A stretch of 60,000 nt of DNA, from assembly GCF_964355755.1 (NCBI RefSeq), contig NC_092670.1, forward strand, positions 24,665,795 to 24,725,794, in the 5' to 3' direction. The stretch is from Antedon mediterranea. Its lineage: Eukaryota > Echinodermata > Crinoidea > Comatulida > Antedonidae. The notes beneath the pieces were generated by a model. The model did no database searches and was not told the origin of the DNA. It was given only the letters and a program-made list of their open reading frames with translations. Below are positions 25,801 to 37,800 of the stretch, piece after piece (the first letter of the stretch is position 1; each line of letters starts with the position of its first letter). The translations under genes and the position numbers were made by a program.

Positions 25801-28800
25801 ACTAACATCAATATAGGACTTGTTTCATCACCAATGATGCAATAACTTATTAGTTCTGCTAGGGTAACTTGGCAAAACGTGTTGTAGTCTACTTATTTGT
25901 CAGTGATGCCGAACCATTCAAAAACTAAATGCATGTACTGAATATGATTGATGATGGCAATATGGATTACCACTTCAAGCTTGATTTTTCTTTGCAAGCG
26001 TTCCTTTCAAATAAACGCTGTATTACAGAGTTACTTACTACTTGTCTTGCAACTGTCCTCATTATCGAGGACATTGACTGGTTTTAGTTGACCTATGACC
26101 TACCTACATTGTGTCATGGCGGTCTTAAACTAGAATCTGCCAAAACTGTTGAAGCATGTGCCAATGTTTTGCGTACACACAATGAATGAACATGACATTA
26201 CTAGGTCGTAGGTCACGGTAGTATCAGGGTTTACTTGGCACCAATTGGTCACATTTAAACTACAGATTGGGGTCACACCGAAGAATTTCCTTTCACAGAA
26301 ACAAAAAAATGTACACACAGTGGTGCTTGTCATTTTTTAAGAATTTGCGCAATAATTTAAACATGTCCATCATTTTTAAAGCTTTTATCCCTCTCGGAAT
26401 GTTTATATTTATGGATGACGTACTATTTTCTTTCAATGTTCGTCGTCTAATCATACAATATTTATATGCTAGTCAATTGATAACCTTTTGTGAACGAGCT
26501 ACAAAATGTATGAACAAGATTTATGTTTATAAAGTTTTTGTACACGTCATTTACCCATTCACTACTTGTTATCTTAACATTTTATTTTTATTACCATATT
26601 TTATATGATTTGTAGTTTTATAAACATTAATAACCCATTCACTAGCTCGTGATGTAACTTTTTAACCATCTTAGTTTTAAGTATTATATTTAACCTCAGC
26701 CAAGGAGGTATATGTAATCAATCGCGTTTGTTTGTTTGTTTGTTAGCAGGATTACTCAAAAAGTAATTACAAGATCTTTACGGACCACTCCATCCGGACC
26801 ACGATCTCAATTCTTGACCAGATTTTAGTATAATTTTCAGACCTGCTAGTGTTAAAAGATAGGACAGAATTTTCAAAAGATGGCAAGCAGTCTTAAAGTA
26901 AACTCAAATTGCATTTTCTCAAAAAAACAACTTGTCCGAAAAACTTCATTTGTGATTTGTAATTTTAAAACATAATTTGATTTAATTTACAGGTTTTTTA
27001 ATACGAGTAGTTTTAAAAAACCTATTTCCTTTAAAATTTACTCGTTTGTTTTTACCGTTGCTGTTCTATTGTTAGTCAACTGATACTATTGTTAGTTGAA
27101 AGGCTGGTTTACACCAATTCGCATACACATGCTTGTAGTGAAATTAGCCTAAATCACACACAGCTTTTCCTGGAGAAATCTTATGTAGAAGAATTTTACA
27201 GTAGGCGGAGGTGCACTCTCTGAGTGGCTTTCTTGTATTGTATGCAATGATTTTAGCCATTGGATATAATAGATCTCCAGACTCTCTGTAAACTGTAAAA
27301 TCTCCCAAAACCAGTCTTTTCTTGAGGTCCAAAAGTTCCATTCTTTTACCATTAAAAACACATTTGGAATACCATGCTTTGTAGAAAACTGGACATATTA
27401 GGAATGCCACAATGCCATGGTGTGTCCAGTATTGGCAGAGGGTTGACTACTGAATAAACTAAAAATGAAAACATTGAGTGTTTATACATAAACCTTTAAA
27501 AAAAGTAACACAATCGCTGAACTGACTTGGTGTTCGCACTGGCCTATATTAGTTAATGCAATGAATGAATCACACAATGCAGTTATCAGGTGTTGGAGTG
27601 CCCTCACATATCATTTCTAGAGGCCAAACCATTGATCAGCCAAACGCTGTATTTCAAAACCTCAAAGGAAATTCATGATGCTCACGTTATCGTAGATTTC
27701 ACTTTCATTTTCTAACATGCAAACTATTTTCTTTAAAAAATGTCCAACTAATAAAGAAATTAATTTTTAATTATGATATGATAATACTAATTAGGGTGAA
27801 ATTACACATTGCAGGGCATTGACAGTCGGACTTTCCGATTGTTAGTCATGAAATGTTTAACTCGGGAAGAACTATCCGGAATTCGGGAAAGTTATGTTTA
27901 CATATACCTGGACAAATCCAGAAGAGGTCCATAACCTTTAAAAAATATTTACTTAGGTTTATTTTGAAAAATTACTCTTTTTTTATGTTTGATATAAAAT
28001 CTGACCCCTGTCATTATATATGTAGATTTCTAACTTCAAAATATGATACATATTGACGGCGTTAATGTAGTTGATCACGTTCAAAACCTTTTAAGGTTTC
28101 AAAGATTTCATTTAAAAAGAAATAAACGAGATTTAAAAGTTCTAAATTAATGAATATACTTTAATCATGATGGATGAAGTATGTCAAACTGTTTGGTCGA
28201 TAGAAGAATTATTACTTTAGATAATGATTAACAATATTAATAAGGATCTTTGGTTGATGCAAATTCTCTATAGACACTATGCAATTAAACCTTCATTTTC
28301 TAGAAAAATATTTGTCACAATATAAGCTTCTGTATTGATTGTTGAGTTTGGTTTGTAAGTCACTATGAGAATATTATCATTATTATTTATTTTCCAATAG
28401 TAGAGTACATTCCATCCTTTGAGAGATCACTATTCAGGGGACACTTTTCCATGATGAAAAAGAAGAAATATATTCACTTTGTCAGGTCCCAAATGTGCCC
28501 CCTTAGTAGGAGTTCTACTATAAATACATAATAATTCAGTATAACTCCTATTAAGGGGTCACTTTTCCGGACCCAACAAAGTGTTTTAATAGAGGTATCA
28601 TGTTTACCACCATTCGTTTCTGGTTCACTGGTTGACTAGACACAAACTAACTTTATTTGTCATATGGTATACAAAAATGTTCTTCCTTGAAAAGATAATA
28701 AGATAGATACATTTCAAATATTATATATTTAATAATCAGTTGTCTTTTTGCTCAATAATTATTCTATTTCCTATTTCTATTGTCTGCAAATTGAGAAATA

Positions 28801-31800
28801 TCATTAATTCATGTCAATTGAGGAAATTATAAATTGTGAAAAGGGATTAAAAAAAAGAAGTAATTCAGCTGTTTATTAATATTATTCAAAATCTACTTTG
28901 ATATACATTATGTAATGTAATTTTAGTAACAGTCATGTGTTTTCACCTGCTCTCCCGTTTATTCACCAACCGGTTATAGTTCTATAATTTTTCAAGATGA
29001 TTTTACTCTTTTCTATTTTGTTTTAATTGTGAATAGTTAGAAATCCAGCTTCTCTACAAATTATCATTTTTTTTAAACTTCTCGCATATACAATTATAAA
29101 ACAGCGAACAAGACAAATATCAATCAAAGGAAAGCCAAGAGGTCAACTCTTTAATTCAATTAAATTTATTTATTTTCCAAAAACAACAGAAATATAAATT
29201 GAATCCAAATTTACTGTCAACACCACCAGCCTGGTGGGTTGTAAGTACTCTCTTTCTGGTGTAAAACAATTACCAAACAAGTTTAAAACAATAAATTACG
29301 GTACATAAAGCCAGGGAAAAATTTGAACCAAAAGACATAAATATGTGTTGTAGTATAAGAAATACAACAATATATTACTTTAAATAAATAACCTTTACAT
29401 GGTTTCTGATAAAATATGTACAGTAACATTTGACAATTACCTATTTATTATCACTATTGTTTAATTAATAACATGTGTATGTTGTTGTTGATCTTGGCAG
29501 CGCTATTTGAAAGTTCTTATTGTGTTGAAGGTTCAGTATTGTGGTGGTAATATTTTTCAATCATAGCAAACAACATCCTTTGGTTACAATACTGTAAATT
29601 TACATATTAAATGACATAACAGATTTTTTTTTTTTTCTCGTACAGCAGTCAACTGACAACGGCTGATGATGAACAGATTTTTATATAATGCTAGCGCATG
29701 ACACATATTTATTTGAACTTCAAAAACCAAATAATCTTGAAACAAAATTGTTGGAAAAAGAAACAATTTTCTGGTATTGTGAAATTGGTATGAAATTTTC
29801 TAATTTTCATTGTTCTTTTAATAATATGCATCCAGGGATAATTTATTTGATTATACAAGTGACCTTATATTACGCTAAAAAAAATGCCCCCCTCAAATAA
29901 ATACGGTAATTAGTAATGTATATTTGACTTTTAAAGGTTATAATTTTATTCAGTTTAAAGATCTCCAAATCAATTATATCTTCTGTTCATTACAATACCT
30001 CTTATAGTTGACTTATAGTATTCCAAGTACATACTTAGACTTCCTGAGTCTCCAATTGCAAATCTGTCTACTATTGTATAACTCCTGACTATTTAAATCA
30101 CACTTTTGATGAATGTACCATTTTTTTTTAAATAATGAGCAATTAATCTTTTTTATAATATATTTTTATTCTCGGAATTCATACTTTAAATGTCTATTAT
30201 AAGACGCAATCATAAATCTGTCAACTGTATGCAACTTCTTAAATGTTTCATTATTTGTGACAATTTTAATAAAAAAAAATAAAAAAGTATTCAAAACAAG
30301 CTTTGATTCAATTTGAAATCTATCAAAACAACAAATAATTCAGACTTGGAAAACTTCACCTGCTATTCCTGTACTGTACAGTATTTCTACATATGACAGT
30401 ATTTGTCCAGTATCATAGGCAAATTCTGTAATACAGTGTAACATATGTATCACATTGTTTAAGTCAGGCTTCTAACCTTTGACACATGCTTCACATGTGA
30501 CGCTGTATTCCATAATTTTCCTACTAGAATGGACTAATTATATATACTGTACTATACTAGAATCGGCTAACTTTGTTCCAAATTTAGATTAAACATTGAA
30601 TAGCATGCATTACCAAGCATATTATATCTATTGTGTCTTAGTTGTGAATTTAATTAACATAAGAATGCTTAGTTTTAGTAGTTACTATTGTTACTATAAA
30701 GTTCAGCAGCCATATTGTGTTCTAAGTTTTACCGGCAATTAGCATATGACTGGCATTGTGCTGTTTTTAAATGCTCTAGTAAGTTTTGTTTTCTATATTG
30801 TGAATGACAATTCAGGAAACATAAATAGTCTGTGAAAGATTGTACAAGTAGATACACAATAGATGCCGGTTTCCTGTCTGGATTTTCCCGTCATGGTCAC
30901 TTTTGGAAGCATCCGTAATTGTCAGTTGATGAAATTTGTTTAGGGAAGTGAGAGCAGTTTTGATTTTGACAGTGTTTTCAAGATGATACGATCGGAAAGA
31001 TCAGTACATAGACGTCGGACCAGCATATCTAATATGTTGCTTTACCAGACAAAACTCTTGGGTACGTGTGTAAACATTCTTTTATCACTTCCAACGTTGG
31101 ACAGACCTTGTTTAGTTCTAATGTATAACTTGTCATCTTGAATTGGTGCTGTAAGCTTGCTTGAAACATTTAATCTAGTTACTGGGGCGGATCCAGGATT
31201 TTGAAATGGTCGAGGGGTCTCGACACGAAGTACCTCACTCTGGATCCGCCCCAGAGTTACATACCAGTATGAAGTTCCACTCGCTTGTCTTCTTGAATTA
31301 GGAACATGAAGCTATATTAGCTCCATGTTAGGACTGCAAATTGTGTGCAGTTACATTCTTTAGTCTCTGTCACAGACTGACCAGAAAGCAGCAGACACGC
31401 TGTCCTTAGCATGACGTACCAACCATTACACGCTGATCTTACTATTAATGTGCAAGTAATACTTAGTACTCCGACCTGCAATATGTACATTGTTTAAATG
31501 TTTATAACTCCCAAATCTTATTGCTTAACCACAATTGAACTTATAATTTATATATAGATACTAGAAACTTAACCACCACTAGTTCGACATTTGCTTGTTT
31601 TTGTTTTTAGTACTTTAATTTAAGGTGATACGAAATGACGTCACTAACGTGAAACGAGCTTCTCGTTTATGGTCTTGTGATGATGGATAGAAATGGATGC
31701 CAAGGATCTACTGTAAATAAAAAACATCTTAGAGTAAACAAATCGAATTACATAGATAAAGAAAATAATTGGCTAAGCAACTTTGATTGAACCTTGCGTT

Positions 31801-34800
31801 AAATACAGTATTATATTGGCGCTTGATGATGAGATGCGAGTCCCTCTGAACTAGTTTAGTAAGGGCATCTTTTAAAAATGACAAACTTTGGATCCTCTGT
31901 TATAGGCCTAAAGTGCATGGAATTGAATAAGATAGTGTAATGTAGTTGCCGCCCTCTAGGTAAGGGTAAGCGTGTGCAACATGGACGATGTGAATAAAGT
32001 ATAATATAGAAGAGTGATAAACATTACAATTTGGCGACGAGGATAAACGTGAATAAATGAGGATAGATAAATTAGATAAATGAGAATCGTAACTATACCG
32101 TCTTATATAAGTTAAATATCGTTTGAATAACCACCATGGCTACGGCGAATAGTAATATGCCTAGCCTGCCTGCATTTGATGTGCACGCCGATCTCGCCAG
32201 CAGAGCGACGAGGTGGACCAAGTGGCTGAAGCGTTTTGAGCGAGCCATGGTAGGCTTTGGAATTACAAATGATGCCCGAAAGAGAGCACTGTTGTTATTC
32301 TATGGAGGGTTAGAGTTACAAGATGAATTTGACACCCTGCCAGATCAAGATACTGGTGGTGATGGTGGTACGTACACACAGGCCAAAGAAGCCTTGACAA
32401 CACATTTAACCCCAAAAGGTAACATTGATTATGAAACGATAATTTTTCGGAGAATGAATCAGGAGCCTAGTGAGAAAATAGACCAGTACTGTAGTAGACT
32501 GCGTCTACAGGCTGTTAAGTGTAATTTCAATGACATTACCAGAGAAATTAAAACACAGATAATTTCAGGATGCAAAGACAGCCGATTTAGAAGGCGTATC
32601 CTAGAAAAGGAAAGAACATTGACACAAATTCTTGATTTAGCACGGTCTGTTGAGTTGTCAGAAAAAAGGGCAACAGAGGTTGAAGGAAATTCATCCCAAT
32701 CAGCTGTAAATGCGACAACAGAATCTGTGAATGCGATGAAGTTTACAAATCGTAGCCGTTCAAAGAAATATAATGGTACAAAGAATCAAAGTCAATATAA
32801 TAAATCCACTTACAAACAAAAGTCAAAACCAGCAGGAAAATCATCAACATGTAGAAAATGCGGTTTGGCATACCCACATGAGGCTGAGTGTCCAGCAAAA
32901 GGTAAAATTTGTAATTCATGCGGTAAACAAGATCATTATGCACGAGTTTGTTTCACGAAAGGCAAACAACAAGTTAGCAGAGTGGAAGAACAGGTGTGCA
33001 GTAGTGGTGCAACAGGAGATACAGATTATGCAACAGATCCAGAATATGCTTTTGTTCTCCCAGGACCATCAAAAAAGTTACCAACATGTGATATGATAGT
33101 CCACTGTAATAACAAGGTACAGATGCGAGCACTTGTAGACACAGGAGCGTCAGTGAACGTGATGGATAGTGTTTCATTTGATAAGATAGTACCCAAGCCA
33201 ACAATTGACAAACACAAAACAGAAATCTTTGCATATGGAAAAGCAAATCCACTGAAAGTAGTAGGAATTGTTAAACTCAAAATATCCATTGAATCCACAC
33301 AGAAGTGTATAGAGACTGAGTTTTATATAGTACATGGTAATACAGGAAATTTGTTATCATGGAAAACATCTCAAGAACTAGAGCTTGTCAAACTAGCGTG
33401 TGGAATTGGTAAGAGTGAAGATAGTGTTCCTCAATGTATCAATGACTACTCAGAACTTTTTAGAGGTATTGGTAAAATCAAAGATGTAGAGATCAAGTTA
33501 CACATCGACACAACAGTACCAACAAAGGAACAAAAACACAGGAGAATACCATTTCATGTTCGTGCTGATGTTGATCGAGAGCTGAAACGATTATTAGAAC
33601 TTGACATCATAGAGAAAATTGAAGGACCAACACCGTGGGTCAGTCCAATCGTTGTAGTACCGAAGAAAAATGGAGTTCGTTTATGCGTTGATATGCGTGA
33701 AGCGAACCAAGCTATCAAGAGAGAAAAACACCCAATACCAACGTTAGATGAAATTGTATCTGATTTGAATGGTGCATCAGTGTTTAGCACATTAGATTTG
33801 TCATCTGGATATCATCAATTTTCACTCCATCCTGAAAGCAGATATATTACAACGTTTAGCACACACGTCGGTTTGTTTCGTTACAAACGGTTGATGTTTG
33901 GCGTGAATTCTGCCCCTGAATTATTTGCAGCTGCAGTAAGAAATTTATTGAGCGGGTTAAATGGATGCAGAAACATATCTGATGACATAATTATTTTTGG
34001 AAGGACAAAACAAGAACATGACATAAACCTTAAAGCAGTTCTTGAAAGATTGAAGCAATGTGGAGCAACTTTAAATAAAGAGAAATGTTGTTTTGCTCAA
34101 CCAAAGGTTAAGTTTTACGGACATACATTCAGTAGTGACGGATTAGCTGCTGATACACAGAAGATAGAAAGTCTCAAGAATGCTCCACGACCACAGTCGG
34201 CAAGTGAAGTAAAGTCCTTGTTAGGTATGGCTCAGTACTTGTCACGGTTCATCTACAATTACGCTTCGATTACAACACCATTGCGAGAGCTTACTCATCA
34301 AAATAGCCAATGGAAATGGACAGGTGTTGAAGAACAATCATTTAAAGATCTAAAGAAAGCTTTAATTAGTTCTGATGTAATAACTTACTTTGACATTAAC
34401 AAGAGAACAAATATTCTAGTAGATGCAAGCCCTGTAGGCCTGTCAGCTATTATGTGCCAAGATGGTAAAGTGATAGGATATGGAAGCAGAGCATTATCCG
34501 ATGTTGAAACGAGATACTCACAAACCGAGAGGGAAATGCTAGCTGTTGTATACGGTGCTGAACATTTTCATTTGTACGTATATGGTGCAAAGTTCAAGAT
34601 AACAACGGATCACAAGCCATTACTAGGAATCTTCAAAAGTCAAAAACAGATGTCCGCAAGGATTGAGAGATGGCGATTGCGACTAATGCCATATGATTGT
34701 GAAGTGATCTATAGACCAGGTATTGACAACCCTGCAGATTACTTGAGCAGACATCCTACTTCAACAGATACACAGACAGAAGTTAGTCAAGATGTTAATA

Positions 34801-37800
34801 TGATAGGAAGTTATGTAAACTATGTTGTACAGAACAGTGTTCCAAAGGCAATGACCAAACAAGAAATTGAAATAGAGAGTGATCGTGATGAAACATTCAA
34901 GAAGTTGAGGAAAGCTGTTGAAAGTGGAAAGGATAAAGATTGGAAACATCCTTTGTTGGAACCATTTAAAAATGTGAAAGATGAAATAGCAGTAGTAGAT
35001 AAAATCATATTACGAAGACATCAGATAGTTTTACCAGAGACATTGAGAGGAAAAGCTGTAGAATCGGCTCATGTAGGACACCAAGGGATCGTAAAGACTA
35101 AAGCATTGATACGTGAAAAAGTGTGGTTCCCTGGAATAGATAAAATGGTAGAACGACAGGTTAGAAAATGCCTAGCATGTCAAGCGACTGTATCTACGAA
35201 TGCAGAGAAACCAGAACCATTGAAGATGACAGAATTACCAACATTACCATGGACTGAAGTGGCAGTTGATTTTAAAGGACCAATGCCAAATGGAAAATAT
35301 TTGCTTGTTGTATATGATATGTATAGCAGATTTCCAGAAGTCGAGATAGTTCAGTCGACATCAGCGAAAGCAACTATTCCGAAATTAGATGCGATATGCG
35401 CAAGACATGGCATACCTAATATAGTATTGTCAGATAATGGACCTCCATTTAACAGTCATGAGTTCGAGCAATTTGCAACATACCAAGGGTTTAAACATCG
35501 AAGAACGACTCCATTATGGCCGAGAGCAAATGGGGAAGTTGAAAGATTCAATCGGACATTAACCAAAGTTCTTCAAACTGCAAGTGTTGAGGGAAGAAAT
35601 CCGCATCAAGCGTTATATGAATTCCTCAGGCAGTATCGAGCAACCCCACATTCAACCACAGGGAAAAGTCCAGCTGAACTATTATATGGAAGAAAAATAA
35701 AAATATGTTTTCCATCACTGACTAAAGTAGACGAGAAGAATGATGTAGAAGTTGCAAACAAAGATAAAGAACAGAAGAAGAAAATGAAAGATAGCGGAGA
35801 TATGTATTTGCATACAAAAGAAAGCGATTTGAAAGTTGGAGACAAAGTGCTTGTAAAGCAACAAAAGAAGAATATGTTAACAACCCCGTTTGACCCAGAT
35901 CCGTATATTGTAAGTTGGAGAAAAGGAAATGCTATAATTGCAGATAGGAATGGTATAAAAATTAGAAGGAACATTTCTCATTTCAAGAAAATAAACATTT
36001 TTAATGATTATGAGTCAGACGTCGATGATGATGTAGTAGAAAGACCCCAAGATGTAAATGATCAACAAGAACCAAGACGACCGCAAAGGAATCGACGAAT
36101 GCCCGCAAGATATAATGATTTTGTGTTGGACCAATAAGTTTGAAAATAATAGAAACAAAGGATATGAACATTGTTGAGTTGATTCACATTTTGATGAACA
36201 TTTAAATTTGATTTTGAGCAAAGTTATTGATTTCGATTTATTGGATAAGAACATTGATTATATTTGTGACAAGAGACATTGATAAACAGTAAAAGACAAT
36301 TTGAACATTTCTGAGAATTTAATTAGTAAACAATAATATATCTTGATAATTGACACTATGCAATTGATGGAGAATTACTTATAAAAAAAATATATACACT
36401 AATATGAAGCATAACAATCAGAGTATTAATAATTAAATAAGCTAGTCAATATGATAAAAGTTAATAGTTAAAATGTTAGTTAATATTCAGTGTTGTATTT
36501 GATAGTTGTAGAACTTATCTAAAGTAAGGAGGGAATGTAATGTAGTTGCCGCCCTCTAGGTAAGGGTAAGCGTGTGCAACATGGACGATGTGAATAAAGT
36601 ATAATATAGAAGAGTGATAAACATTACAGATAGTACTATAGATTTATAAGAGGAGCTTGTTCATGGTCCTGGAAGGTTTTTTTAACTTTAATATTTTTCC
36701 TAGCTTTGAATCAAAATTATATCAACCATCTCTTATACATTGTATTAGGTACAAATGTCTTTCTTTAGTCTTTTATATAGTTAAAAACACTCTAATACTT
36801 TAAAACAGGAAGGATTAAAGATTATTAAGAGTATGAATACAGAAGCCTTGGGGCTGACTAAAGTCTAGAACTTGTTTGATCTCTCACTAAATCCGTATTG
36901 CTCTACTTACTTACCGCCAATGTAATGCAAGCAGCTTCTTTTCATCCAGTTTAATTAAGGAAACAAATTCACCCCTTGTTGACCGTTTATGAAACAATAC
37001 GCCATCTGGGTCTACTTTTCGTTTTGTAAATTGGCAACATTTTGTTTTCAAGAGCGAACTGATGCCTGGACATTCACCTATATTGGCCAGGGGTGTAAAT
37101 TTTCAGCCATTTCAGCTGTTTCAGGTGTTTTCAATAATTTGTGATAACTCTAGTAAACCATACAAATGTATTGAGAAAGTAAAGGGACGTACACCTAACT
37201 ATGCCCTGTTCCATTTTAATTCCTGGTCTCCACATGTGAAGTTAAAGAATTAACATACACATAAAGCAATTAATAGCTGCACAATCGCTGTTTTAATTTG
37301 ACCTTTAACTCATAAACTCTCTGAGTGAGGGGAGGGGGAAGCATTTGACAACTCTCTATGGATAACAATGACGCCATTACACAACCAACCACGATTAATC
37401 ATCAAACTAGTTTTATTTTGAGTAAAAATTAGTTTGTTATCCAGAAATAACGACTATACAAAGTGCCAAAATATGGTTATTTTAAACATTACATTACACC
37501 CACACATGATAGCCTACAAACAAGTGTTCTGTTTATTTTGATTGTATTAAATATGTAGCACACAAAATATTACTCTTTAGATTAGTAAATGAAAAGTGTG
37601 AAATTAATTTACTATTACTTTGGTTTCAGTGCACAAAATGTTTCCTTACTACATTATTTATAAGTTAATATTTGAGAATTTTAAAATAAACCAATCCATC
37701 ATATTGTTAATCTAATCGGTGGTAATCTTCTGCAGTTCCTCAAGCACACTGTAACAAATATGAATAAAAAATAGATTAGAAAAAACATAAACAATAATAT

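Larger units (their letters stand above)
31936..36628 (+). mobile_element. Structurally complete Ty3/gypsy LTR retrotransposon, 4693 bp
   Basis: Order: 5' LTR, tRNA-Ser primer site, single gag-pol frame, purine tract, 3' LTR, with GATAG target duplications. The LTRs are identical over 93 bp and the 1333-codon frame is uninterrupted, so insertion was recent and the copy may still be active. It has no envelope gene and no evident chromodomain. The tRNA-Ser primer and fused gag-pol suggest the Mag/SURL-type lineage (inference). It sits in intron 3 in the same orientation as the host gene, where its LTR AATAAA could interfere with host transcripts. Confidence 0.97.

Noticed and set aside
26080-26225. 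Inverted GACCTATGACCTAC / GTCGTAGGTC words suggesting another TIR element
   Set aside because: Matches are short and imperfect and lack a target duplication.
27144-27410. 88-codon minus-strand frame next to AGGCTGGTTTACACC, an end-like motif
   Set aside because: A second frame of the same strand is also open, no protein family is recognisable, and no matching inverted end was found nearby, so neither a gene nor a bounded element can be supported.
32974-33298. Minus-strand frames inside the gypsy gag-pol region
   Set aside because: Shadows of the long coding frame on the plus strand.
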